From positions 8,125 to 72,124 of the forward strand of contig NZ_CALART010000037.1 of assembly GCF_937888285.1 (NCBI RefSeq): 64,000 nt of DNA, given 5' to 3'. Source of the stretch: an uncultured Aquimonas sp. Its GTDB lineage: Bacteria; Pseudomonadota; Gammaproteobacteria; Xanthomonadales; Xanthomonadaceae. How positions within the stretch are numbered: the stretch's first letter is position 1; the number at the start of each line of letters is the position of its first letter. Shown here in pieces: positions 1 through 7,653 of the stretch. A program made the translations under genes and the position numbers. The notes under the pieces were generated by a model that searched no databases, was not told where the DNA came from, and worked only from the letters and a program-made list of their open reading frames with translations.

Positions 1-1
1 A

Positions 2-82
2 CGCGAACCGCTGTACCGGGTGCACGAATGCGTGTTCGGCGTGCTGGCGCTGGAGAGCGAGCCGGTGGATCCGAGGCTTTGA
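2..82 (+). CDS. 3' end of an unidentified protein (partial)
   Basis: An open frame enters from the left edge and ends at a TGA at 80-82. It encodes about 26 residues containing YRVHECVFGVLALESE. I do not recognise the family. The same residue pattern (YRLHECILSVLALKSE) recurs in a degenerate stretch near 3.75 kb, which suggests that this frame is, or was, a real gene tail and that the family is or was multicopy here. The rest of the gene lies outside the window. Confidence 0.4.
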   Translation, partial: REPLYRVHECVFGVLALESEPVDPRL

Positions 83-179
83 CGGGGGCTGTGGCGGCGC
101 TTTGGCACGCGGGTCACATGACGTAGAAGCAGGAAACGGATGAGAAGCAGATGGCTGAACTCGTAGTGGTGCAGACGAC

Positions 180-1340
180 ATGCGCATAGACCTGTCCTGG
201 GGCACCGACCGCGCGCGCACCGAACATCCGGCCGCCCGGATCGCCGAGATCCTGCTTGGGCAACAGGTGTCGGCCCGTTCCTTCGGCCCTGCTCTGGAAT
301 GGCTCGACGTGCTGTTCGTGCCCGGCAAGCGCGGCACCAAGACGCTCAAGCACGTCTGGAGGTGGCGGGGCACGCGCAGTGAGCACCTGATCGTCGAACT
401 TCAGGCCCCTGAACTCGAGGGCATGGCGATCGAGAAGGCCGTTCGCGCCCTGATCGAAGCGGTCCCCGAGGCCCTTGCCCGCGCGCAGCCAGCGCTTGAT
501 GCCGCGCTGGACTTCGATCTGGAAGCTGCGCAAGCGGCCGTGACGAGCTGTCTTGCTGAACCGATCGACGCGCGCGTCGTGCAACGGCTCAGCAAGGACC
601 TCAACGGGGCGATCGCACGGCGAATGGCGGCCGTGCAGGTGGGCCGCGATGCGCTTAGGCGGCAATGGAAGCGTCCGCTCGTCAAGTCGCTTCGTTGGGT
701 GCGGCTGCACGCTGTCGGCCCGCATGCCGCGCGCAAGGGGCCGCTGGCGGACGCTTGTCGTCTCGTGAGTGTACTGATCGGAAGTGCACTGTCAGCCCAG
801 ATCGAAACCCCGGGGTATGACGAGATCTACGTCAATCTCGGCAGCGACGACACCACGGTCCGATTCAACCGTACCGCGCTGGAGGACTGGTGCGAGAACG
901 CATGGGCCGTCGTGTCAGAACGCTCACTTGGTGAGCGCAATGAGGCGCGGCTGCGGCGGACGGTGTTCGACGCCGCGCGCATGGCGTTGCTTGAGCTGGC
1001 CGAAGTCGACCATCTCGACGGCGGCAAGATCGCGGACTCGCTGGATACCGTCGACGTCGAGGGTCTGTCGACCGTATTTGTCTACCGTCGAGCGGAGAAG
1101 GCCGAGCGCCTCGTGGAAGTTTCCTACTCGCTCAGGGAGCGCAAGGATCAAGGCTGCATCCTGCGGCCCATCTTCTACCTTGAAGCCAAGACTCCCCAGG
1201 CGAGCCGCCCGATGCGCTGGCCACTCGGCCCGATCGATCTTTTCAGCGCTGGAAGAGTGCTCACCAAGCTCCAGCTGACGGCGCGCGAGGTCCGGATCGA
1301 TGTAGACGGCAAGACCCTTCGGTTTCCGTTGAATGGCTAA
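180..1340 (+). CDS. Hypothetical protein, 386 aa
   Basis: This is a 386-residue soluble protein with no signal peptide and no membrane segment. The first 110 residues or so look like a compact alpha/beta domain. An Arg/Lys-rich helical middle follows (about 120-200), then a mixed C-terminal part. I do not recognise the family and see no catalytic motif. The ATG at 180 has no clear Shine-Dalgarno, so the start is the least certain part. It is the first complete gene of an accessory stretch that also holds a toxin-antitoxin pair and an OLD/helicase operon, so a defence or immunity role is possible but unsupported by any motif I can name. Confidence 0.6.
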   Translation: MRIDLSWGTDRARTEHPAARIAEILLGQQVSARSFGPALEWLDVLFVPGKRGTKTLKHVWRWRGTRSEHLIVELQAPELEGMAIEKAVRALIEAVPEALARAQPALDAALDFDLEAAQAAVTSCLAEPIDARVVQRLSKDLNGAIARRMAAVQVGRDALRRQWKRPLVKSLRWVRLHAVGPHAARKGPLADACRLVSVLIGSALSAQIETPGYDEIYVNLGSDDTTVRFNRTALEDWCENAWAVVSERSLGERNEARLRRTVFDAARMALLELAEVDHLDGGKIADSLDTVDVEGLSTVFVYRRAEKAERLVEVSYSLRERKDQGCILRPIFYLEAKTPQASRPMRWPLGPIDLFSAGRVLTKLQLTAREVRIDVDGKTLRFPLNG

Positions 1341-1615
1341 CGTTGAGACACGTCTGCAGACGCAGTAAGACTTGGAATGAAATGTGTATCCGAGTACCGC
1401 CGCTGCTGCTGGTCAGTCAACTGCGTCGCTGACCTGCGCCTCGTGCCCCTCCACATGCTCGCCTACTGGGTCGTGGCGACGCTGGAGAAGAGCAGTTGCT
1501 GGCTTCTGGACCTGATCGACCGCTTGAGTCCGGCCATCAACATGGCAGGGGCCCAAGGTGCTGCACACAGCTTCAGCAGAACAGCGATGCACGTGGTGAT
1601 TCCGGCTCGTGAGCG

Positions 1616-1933
1616 TCAGGGTTTCGAGGCGCGCGCCCGAGAAAGCCGCGCCTTGCGCAGCAGCCGCTCGGTGCGCATGACGTGGACGATGAACACGCGC
1701 GGCCCTTCGTGGCGATAGAACACGCGGCAGGGCGGTTCGACGAGTTGGCGATAGCTTGAGCGGCCCAACTCGGGGACGCGGACACCACTCTGTGGGTGCT
1801 CGGCCAGCTGATCCATATGCGCGAGCACGCGCTGCACGAGTTCCGCCGCGGCGGCTGGGTTCTCCAACGCAATGTAGTCGGCGATGGCTTCGAGGTCGGC
1901 CGGTGCCGACTCGGACGAAGCTACTTTAGCCAT
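1616..1933 (-). CDS. RelE/ParE-family toxin
   Basis: A 105-residue protein with the ParE/RelE toxin pattern: an N-terminal helical hairpin (ADLEAIADYIALENPAAA), a central HPQSG-V-PEL segment, and the C-terminal strands CRVFYRHEG and VFIVHVMRTERLL. ParE-type members poison gyrase and RelE-type members cleave mRNA; the sequence alone does not settle which applies. Its start overlaps the end of the antitoxin gene upstream by 13 bp, the usual antitoxin-first arrangement, so the two are almost certainly co-transcribed and translationally coupled. It is intact and of normal family length. The 275 bp between it and the gene on its left hold nothing I can identify. Confidence 0.85.
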   Translation of the reverse strand: MAKVASSESAPADLEAIADYIALENPAAAAELVQRVLAHMDQLAEHPQSGVRVPELGRSSYRQLVEPPCRVFYRHEGPRVFIVHVMRTERLLRKARLSRARASKP

Positions 1934-2178
1934 CCTGCCAGTCGGGCCTTGGCCTGATCATGGGTGAGCACACGACCTTCCGCGACGTCCTGTTCGCCGC
2001 GGGCGATGCCTTCGAGCACGTTCATGCGCTGCTGCATGAGCTCGTAGGTCTCTACGTCCACCAGATAGGCGCTGGGCAGACCGTGCTGGGTGATCAGGAT
2101 CGGCTGCCTGCTCCGCTCAAGGTCTGCGAGCAGCTCAGTGGCCTGGCGCTTGAGGGTCGTGACGGGTTCGGTACGCAT
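1921..2178 (-). CDS. Phd/YefM-family antitoxin
   Basis: An 85-residue protein opening with EPVTTLKRQATELLADLERSR followed by PILITQHGLPSAYLVDVETYE, the typical DNA-binding N-terminal fold of Phd/YefM antitoxins. The charged C-terminal tail (GEQDVAEGRVLTHDQAKARL) would be the toxin-wrapping part. Antitoxins of this family neutralise the partner toxin and usually repress their own promoter, which would lie just above 2178. The gene precedes and overlaps the ParE-type toxin gene. Both are on the minus strand inside the accessory part of the window. Confidence 0.85.
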   Translation of the reverse strand: MRTEPVTTLKRQATELLADLERSRQPILITQHGLPSAYLVDVETYELMQQRMNVLEGIARGEQDVAEGRVLTHDQAKARLAGWLK

Positions 2179-2733
2179 GGAGTGAGGCTAGAGTGGCACT
2201 TGCTGGGCCGCAAGCCGAAGAAGGGTCCGGCTCATCTCGGACCCCTCAATGAGCGCTGCTCCGCTGCCATCTTGGATCCCAGGTTGTGAGGCGAGGCGCG
2301 CCACAAGATTATCGGGCGGCGCGGGTCTATCAGAACAAGAGCTGATTCGCCAGCGCGCGTATTGGGAAGTGAACCTGCCCCAATTCTCTTCGACCCCATT
2401 CTCTTCGTATTAGCTTGCGCGCCCAGATCGAAGCTCTCACGCAGCGCGCCACCCACGTCCCCACGTGCAGCCGCCCAAGATCATCCGAAAAATGATCCTG
2501 CCCACTTTGTTGGTGCATCGGACGAAATGACCCGGAACGGGTCCACGAGCGCTATGGCAGTGAGGACTCTGCCTTCGAAGTGAGGCTAGCGCACCCGGCC
2601 GGTGACGCCCTTTGTCGCGGCAGCATTACCGATCCGTTACCACGACATGGTCGCTGCGAGGAGACCCCATGGCCTGTCTTCTGCACGATGCTTGTGCCGT
2701 ATGTCACGGCTTGAACGATCTACAAGGATGGCC
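2179..2733. other. Intergenic stretch without a supported gene
   Basis: About 555 bp separate the antitoxin start from the secreted-protein start. Short frames occur on both strands, but none has family-like sequence or a ribosome binding site. I noticed a 15-bp tandem near-duplication ending in TTCTCTTCG around 2380-2408 and nothing else. The antitoxin promoter should lie at its left end. Confidence 0.4.
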
Positions 2734-3441
2734 ATGAAGCTCAAGCGGGGAATGGCGCTGATGGCGCTCACGATAGGGTGCTCTATCACTGCGGTTCATG
2801 CAGGCAATAACGGCGGTGATCTGGGCGACCAGGAGGGGCCGATCGGTCCGGACGATGTCCAGTACGCCACGACCGAAATTCTGCCAGGCAGCGGCGTACA
2901 GTACGGGAACTTCTATGAAGTCACGTCGGTTGATCCCGTGGGCCAGACGTTCACGGCGCGGGTCAATCCTGTGACTCGCGAAGTCATCGCCATCAGCGGC
3001 GATGAAATCATTTACAACCAGCTGACCGCAGAACAGTGGCAAATTGCAGAGTCCAAACACGAACAGGTTCGAGCCATGGGCCTGCCGGCACTTCCCGTTG
3101 CGATCGGCATCGGAGCGGGCATGTGCTACCTCAACGACAACATCAACAAGCGCCTCATGATCAGGGCGTGCGAGGCCGAAGGCGGAACTCCGCTTGTCGA
3201 GTTTTCCGGAATCTGTGGCATGGGGGCGACCTACACCTGCCAGAGATTGCCGCCACCGACGCCGACTCCGACGCCCACTCCCACTCCGTCACCGACGCCC
3301 ACACCGGGAACTGGTCCCACCGGCCTTTGGTACATCGGGCCGAACGGCGGACTCTGGGGTGCCACTGCCACCACCAATCTGTCCGTCCAGACCTTCGATT
3401 CGGATTGGTTCGGCGGCTCGCGTTGCTTCGGCTGCCCCTGA
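2734..3441 (+). CDS. Secreted protein with Thr-Pro repeat linker
   Basis: A 235-residue exported protein of unknown function. I chose the ATG at 2734 because AAGGA lies just upstream and the product then begins MKLKRGMALMALTIGCSITA, a normal signal peptide with likely cleavage after HA at about residue 22. A globular domain of about 160 residues with several Cys follows, then a (TP)n-type linker at roughly residues 184-206, then a short Gly/Trp-rich tail ending in CFGCP. The layout suggests a catalytic or binding domain tethered to a small C-terminal module. An in-frame ATG at 2728 is an alternative. A strong terminator follows directly. Confidence 0.65.
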   Translation: MKLKRGMALMALTIGCSITAVHAGNNGGDLGDQEGPIGPDDVQYATTEILPGSGVQYGNFYEVTSVDPVGQTFTARVNPVTREVIAISGDEIIYNQLTAEQWQIAESKHEQVRAMGLPALPVAIGIGAGMCYLNDNINKRLMIRACEAEGGTPLVEFSGICGMGATYTCQRLPPPTPTPTPTPTPSPTPTPGTGPTGLWYIGPNGGLWGATATTNLSVQTFDSDWFGGSRCFGCP

Positions 3442-3453
3442 GCGATGGAATCA

Positions 3454-3481
3454 CCCCCGGCGCGCGCTCGCGCGCCGGGGG
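3454..3481 (+). terminator. Rho-independent terminator
   Basis: A perfect 12-bp GC-only stem (CCCCCGGCGCGC) with a 4-nt loop is followed by TTTCC. It sits 12 bp after the stop codon of the Thr-Pro-linker secreted protein. Confidence 0.8.
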
Positions 3482-3604
3482 TTTCCGTTGACAGCGAGCG
3501 GGTGGCGGCTGACTCGTCTGCGGCCGTGTCCCGGTCCACCTGGCGAGCACCTGCGCCAAGACGGGGGCTGCCAAAACGGGCGGAACCAGAACAGAACCAG
3601 AACA

Positions 3605-3700
3605 GGGGTCAGAACACATTTTCCCGGGCAACCTGCAAGGGATCCGACAGCCAACGTAGATCGCGCACTTAATCGCCTCCCAAAAGCGCACTCTGTTCTG
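3605..3700. repeat. Inverted pair of GGGGTCAG-type motifs
   Basis: GGGGTCAGAACACATTTT at 3605-3622 faces an imperfect inverted partner at 3682-3700 (AAAAGCGCACTCTGTTCTG). The spacing and arm type match the pair at 5613-5707. The motifs resemble sequences I associate with REP/RAYT-type remnants in xanthomonads; that association is from memory and untested. Confidence 0.45.
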
Positions 3701-3701
3701 C

Positions 3702-3815
3702 TTGCTGGGGCGCGAGGGCCAGCACCGCCTTGTCGAGCGCGTGCCGTTCTACCGGTTGCACGAGTGCATACTCAGCGTGCTGGCGCTGAAGAGCGAGTTG
3801 TGGTCCCGGGGCCTT
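3702..3815 (+). pseudogene. Degenerate copy of the gene tail at the left edge
   Basis: Translating this stretch gives VPFYRLHECILSVLALKSE, which aligns with PLYRVHECVFGVLALESE encoded at positions 8-61. The nucleotides are also about three-quarters identical over 70 bp. No stop follows at the equivalent place and no start or ribosome binding site precedes it. I read it as a decayed remnant of the same family. It could instead be part of a repeated element shared by both loci. Confidence 0.4.
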
Positions 3816-3856
3816 GAGTCGAGGCATCCTACTTTCGCTGGGACGTCGGGTAGGGA

Positions 3857-3883
3857 GCATGTGGCAAAACATGACCTGATCCC
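3857..3883 (+). repeat. 27-bp direct repeat, copy 1
   Basis: Begins GCATGTGGCAAAACA and ends in GACCTGATCCC. It is 25/27 identical to copy 2 at 4644-4670, in the same orientation. The two copies bracket the secreted-protein gene at 3971-4615. Confidence 0.7.
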
Positions 3884-3970
3884 GAATGCCCGCTCGCTCG
3901 CGCCGCGCGATTGCCATTTGGTAGGCGGCACGCTCTACTGCCGAACTCTCGCATGCATCCCCTTTCCGAC

Positions 3971-4615
3971 ATGAACTTCACGCCTCGCAAGCGCGCGTTG
4001 ATTCTGCTTCTGGCCGTCTGCGCCGGGCCTGCCATGGCCGCAGCACCCAACCCGGACGCTGCACAACTCCAGGCTGCGATTGATGCGTTCTGGCAGGCGC
4101 GCGCCGCTGCCGAAGGGACCGAAGCTGCAAGCCCCGCGTGGAAAATCACGGAAGCGCTCGGTTGCATGCCGGCGTTCGATTCCGATCGTGGCGGCGTCTG
4201 GCGCGACCACTGGATCTGCCTCGGTGCCACCACGAATGTGGACTTCCATGCCGACGCGCTGGTGCAGGTCGACGGCAGCGACTGGAAGGTGGTCGACCTC
4301 GGCGGCGCCGCCCCCGCGTGTGCGCCGATCAAGGAAGCCGAATCAGCGCTCCGCGCGATCACCGGCATCGACCAGCTGGACATCACCGGTGAGATCGACG
4401 ATGGCGAAGGCATGCTGACCGATCAGCGCAACGGCGACCCGACGGTGCGGCATCCGTACCGTGTCATGTGCCGCTACGAGTCGAACCTCGCCAGCTACCA
4501 CGTCTTTCTGACCTACGCCGACGGCCGCTACGTCTTCGACCCGGGCGACATGAGCGGCACGGGTGTACCGACGCCGTGGCACATTCACGGTAAGCCGGTG
4601 ACTTCCGCGGAGTAG
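3971..4615 (+). CDS. Secreted protein of unknown function
   Basis: A 214-residue exported protein. The ATG at 3971 gives MNFTPRKRALILLLAVCAGP followed by AMAAAP, a clear signal peptide cleaved near residue 25. An upstream in-frame ATG would bury the signal. The mature part contains several Cys (about 5) and a C-terminal region rich in aromatic residues and Asp (YHVFLTYADGRYVFDPGD). I do not recognise the family. The gene is bracketed by two near-identical 27-bp direct repeats (3857-3883 and 4644-4670), so it may sit on a small mobile or recombining segment. No strong Shine-Dalgarno is visible. Confidence 0.65.
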   Translation: MNFTPRKRALILLLAVCAGPAMAAAPNPDAAQLQAAIDAFWQARAAAEGTEAASPAWKITEALGCMPAFDSDRGGVWRDHWICLGATTNVDFHADALVQVDGSDWKVVDLGGAAPACAPIKEAESALRAITGIDQLDITGEIDDGEGMLTDQRNGDPTVRHPYRVMCRYESNLASYHVFLTYADGRYVFDPGDMSGTGVPTPWHIHGKPVTSAE

Positions 4616-4643
4616 ATGGCGCGGCGGTCGCACCAGCGAGCGC

Positions 4644-4670
4644 GCATGTGGCAAAACAAGACCTGACCCC
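4644..4670 (+). repeat. 27-bp direct repeat, copy 2
   Basis: Begins GCATGTGGCAAAACA and ends in GACCTGACCCC. It lies 29 bp after the stop of the secreted-protein gene and is the partner of the copy at 3857-3883. Confidence 0.7.
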
Positions 4671-4727
4671 CGATTTGCGGGCGGCGCAATGGTGACCCCC
4701 TTCTCGGCGACTGAGGTTCGACGCTAA

Positions 4728-5450
4728 TCAGGTTCCAATAAGCGCTTCAATGGGCGAAGTGGTTATAATCTTCTGCGTCGGATGGAGTTCGGAAATGACG
4801 CTCCTTAGTCTAAATGAATAAGCGACGGATTCTTTTACATACCGCCGCATGAGCTGAAAACACGGGCCGCCGCTTATGCCTTTCAGTTCGGGTGGCTTCA
4901 GAAATGTCCCGTCTGAGAGTGTCACTTTCTTTGGGTCGTAAGCAATTCCAAGGTATTTCGCAAGTGCTGACTTCGGCGCTTGGGTCGTTGTTTTGCTGGC
5001 GAAGATGTTGAGACAGTGACGGTCAGTGCTATTGAACTTCAGCTTTAGTTCGTTTCGTGTTGCCGGGTATCCCATTGCAACGAATACTTCCAAAGGGCAC
5101 CACTCAGACCAGTCCCGAGCTAGTGGGCAGTGCTTGACGCTTGACAATCCCAGGTGGCGGAGTTGCTGTGCATCGACTCTGGCGAATCCTATATCCAGCT
5201 TCTTATCCCCTTGGAACTCAAGCGAATCAAGGTCGAATGCCTTTCCTCCGATGTTCGCGATACGAACTGAGTAACGTTTGAAGTCCTCAAGGACATGGTA
5301 AGCCGTGAAGAAGTACATCTCGGTTTTGATTGATGTCAAAAAGCCCGTCCCAAATCCCTCGGCTGAGACGAATCTTTTGCTGGACTCGCCGAATATCGGG
5401 CAAGTAATTTCGGCCCAACGTTCAGCTGCTTCTTCAATATCCTTAAGCAT
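4728..5450 (-). CDS. Trypsin-like serine protease domain protein
   Basis: A 240-residue protein with the trypsin-fold triad: His52 in FFTAYHVLED, Asp86 in KKLDIGFARVD, and Ser193 in LKGISGGPCF. There is no signal peptide or membrane segment, so it is probably cytoplasmic, unlike DegP/HtrA, and it lacks a PDZ domain. I chose the ATG at 5450 because GGAG lies upstream; longer frames to 5537 add only low-complexity residues. Base composition is clearly AT-richer than the neighbours, a sign of transfer. It lies on the same strand as, and 286 bp downstream of, the OLD/helicase pair, so it could be an effector in the same defence locus. That link is inference. Confidence 0.7.
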   Translation of the reverse strand: MLKDIEEAAERWAEITCPIFGESSKRFVSAEGFGTGFLTSIKTEMYFFTAYHVLEDFKRYSVRIANIGGKAFDLDSLEFQGDKKLDIGFARVDAQQLRHLGLSSVKHCPLARDWSEWCPLEVFVAMGYPATRNELKLKFNSTDRHCLNIFASKTTTQAPKSALAKYLGIAYDPKKVTLSDGTFLKPPELKGISGGPCFQLMRRYVKESVAYSFRLRSVISELHPTQKIITTSPIEALIGT

Positions 5451-5612
5451 GCAGAGTCTCCACAGATTGCTAACGCAAGGTGAGCGAGAGATGACGCGAA
5501 ATCCTGTGCCGCGCTCTCCTCTGATCCCGGATGGCATGCTACCCGCTCATGCGTTGTTCCTCATCCGGCGGTTGCCAAGGCGCTGGTCGCACTCATTGCA
5601 GAATAAAAACAC

Positions 5613-5707
5613 GGGTCAAAGTACACTTTGCGCGCCATCCCGCAGGGACGCTGGCAGCCAAGGAAGACTGCACACTTGACTCCCTCCATAAAGTGCACTC
5701 TGTCCCC
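5613..5707. repeat. Inverted pair of GGGTCA-type motifs
   Basis: GGGTCAAAGTACACTTT at 5613-5629 faces AAAGTGCACTCTGTCCCC at 5690-5707, an imperfect inverted repeat about 95 bp long. It fills the gap between the helicase gene stop and the protease gene start and is related to the pair at 3605-3700. It may be a decayed small mobile element. Confidence 0.5.
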
Positions 5708-5736
5708 TGCTTTGCCTGTTCTGCAGTAGCAGCTGT

Positions 5737-7653
5737 TCAGTTGATCAGTTCAACCTCGCCTTCATTGAACCATCCATACTGAAGTATGGCGTTTCGAGCT
5801 AGTGCAGGATCGGGCGAGTAGTAGACGATCGCCAAACTCTTCTCGGCCCGGCTGCATGTAACGTAGAACAAGCGGCGGGTGCGGTCCGGACCGGTCTCTC
5901 GGCCGGCAGCCTCGTTCTCAAGGTCAGCCTTTGACTTCTCCTTGGTGCCGAAAAACTTGTCGTAGGCAAAAAGGAAGCCTCGCGCCTCGTCGTCGTTAAT
6001 CACGACCAGCACGCGTGGGAATTCAAGCCCCTTGACGCCCTGGTGCGTCCCGAACTGCGACTGTCCTCGCGCGTACAGGTCGTAGCGCTCGATCTGGCTC
6101 AGGGGGGCTGCAAGTGCTTTGCTCCATGCGCTCAGCTCAGAACTCGTGTCTTCGGCTTCCCCTTCCTCGGCGCTCCTCATCGGATCGCCGTGCCCCGCGT
6201 TGTCTTCCGACGCTACTGCCGTGTCACCTGGAACGAATGGCGCCAGCGTTTCCGGGATGACAAACAGACCCGACTGCGCAACAAAATCGAGCACCGCTTG
6301 AGCAGTGATCTCTGGCTGTTCCGTGATTAGCGCCAGAAGCCCGTCGCACGCTGCCTTGGCCCTGCCGAGCTGCGCGACCTGATTCGATCCAGCTTCTTGA
6401 AGCGCTGTGGGGTCCAGGAGTGGCGATGAAGCCTTGATGATCGCCGTGGCCCCAAACCGGTCGTTCGCGCGAAGCGCCTTCACCAGCGGTAACACGTCTC
6501 GAATGAAGAAACCAAGACCTGCGCCGGCGCCTTGGAGCAGGCTCGTCCTGAGGTTGTCGATCGTCCACAGCGGCTCGAAGAACTCCACGAAGCCGAACCG
6601 CCGCGCAGACATCAGATGCTCAAGGGCAAGCGTCTTTACCGTGTCAGAATTCTGCCAGGCCGGGTCGTTGGCTATCGTCGCCATACGTTGGCGCACCGCC
6701 GCTTCGATGGCGAAGGGGGCGGCGTCTGCTTGCGGCGCAATGAAGACCCGCACCACGCCTTCTTCAGCGTCGCTGCGTGGGACCTGTTCCTCGCCGTCGA
6801 CATCGTGGCGGATGCTGTTGATGACATCGACGACGCGCGACGGGCACCGGTGATTCATGCGCTTGCGAGGCATGGCCCACCGAGCTGGAATGGCCTTGTC
6901 CAGCCGCTCTTTTCCATCCGAGTAGATGCGCTGCATCATGTCGCCGAACAGTCCCAGGCTGAACCGTCCTTGGAACTCTTCCTCCAGATGCAGGAACGCG
7001 TCCATGAGCGCCTTGTTTGTGTCCTGGCTCTCATCAATGAGCAAGACTGGACACCGGCTGACCAACATCCGCCGCAGCCCAGGCTTGCTGGTCAAGAAGG
7101 CAGCCGTCATGGCGATGACCTCCGAGTGATTCAAAGAGTCGCGCGCGCGGTTGTCGCTTGTCGGGCTGTAGATGAACTTGACGATGGAGTCCAGCCGCGC
7201 GAGACGGCGACGCTTGCTCTCCATAGACCGTAGCCGTTCAATGCCGGCTTTCGTGCTGGGTCGCCCCTTCTTGTGTAGTTCCTCGAGCTCAGCAATCTCG
7301 TCTTCGAGGTTCTTGGCGACCCACTGACGGATATCGGCGTTGAAGCCCTCGATCAGCGACCACGAGAACGCGTGGATCGTCATGACCTCTACCCGAGGGT
7401 CGAACTCAAGACGTTGCTTGATTTCGTCGCAGGCGGCGTTGGTGTACGTGATGACGCCAATTTTCTTGCCAGTCAGAGTCAGCTGCCGGCCGTGCTCGCC
7501 GTCGATAGTCTTTCTGACGGCGCTGACCAACGACCGCGTCTTTCCTGATCCAGCGCCAGCGTAAAGGAAGAAGCTTCTCGGCGTGCGCAGGTCGAGACAC
7601 CCGATGATCGTTGCGTCGGCCTCAGCGTCGAATTGATCGTCGGTGGCAGTCAT
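5737..7653 (-). CDS. UvrD/Rep-type helicase partnered with OLD nuclease (GajB-like)
   Basis: A 638-residue superfamily 1 helicase. Motifs in order: Walker A AGAGSGKT (about 32-39), motif Ia ITYTNAACDEIKQRL, motif II LLIDESQD, motif III LFGDMMQ, motif IV MNHRCPSRVVDVINS, motif V HQGVKGLEFPRVLVV, motif VI RRLFYVTCSRAEKSL. The start at 7653 overlaps the stop of the OLD gene as ATGA, so the two are translationally coupled. Frames extending to 7761 lie inside the OLD gene. Class 2 OLD nucleases paired with a UvrD-like helicase form the Gabija anti-phage system and its relatives. At 638 residues it is longer than the roughly 500 aa I recall for Bacillus GajB; the extra length lies between motifs IV and V. 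Confidence 0.8.
   Translation of the reverse strand: MTATDDQFDAEADATIIGCLDLRTPRSFFLYAGAGSGKTRSLVSAVRKTIDGEHGRQLTLTGKKIGVITYTNAACDEIKQRLEFDPRVEVMTIHAFSWSLIEGFNADIRQWVAKNLEDEIAELEELHKKGRPSTKAGIERLRSMESKRRRLARLDSIVKFIYSPTSDNRARDSLNHSEVIAMTAAFLTSKPGLRRMLVSRCPVLLIDESQDTNKALMDAFLHLEEEFQGRFSLGLFGDMMQRIYSDGKERLDKAIPARWAMPRKRMNHRCPSRVVDVINSIRHDVDGEEQVPRSDAEEGVVRVFIAPQADAAPFAIEAAVRQRMATIANDPAWQNSDTVKTLALEHLMSARRFGFVEFFEPLWTIDNLRTSLLQGAGAGLGFFIRDVLPLVKALRANDRFGATAIIKASSPLLDPTALQEAGSNQVAQLGRAKAACDGLLALITEQPEITAQAVLDFVAQSGLFVIPETLAPFVPGDTAVASEDNAGHGDPMRSAEEGEAEDTSSELSAWSKALAAPLSQIERYDLYARGQSQFGTHQGVKGLEFPRVLVVINDDEARGFLFAYDKFFGTKEKSKADLENEAAGRETGPDRTRRLFYVTCSRAEKSLAIVYYSPDPALARNAILQYGWFNEGEVELIN

Noticed and set aside
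1377..1718. A 113-residue plus-strand frame
   Set aside because: It runs into the toxin gene on the opposite strand, has no ribosome binding site, and its sequence has no domain-like pattern.
2362..2583. A 73-residue plus-strand frame between antitoxin and secreted protein
   Set aside because: No ribosome binding site, no family pattern, and competing frames on the other strand of equal quality.
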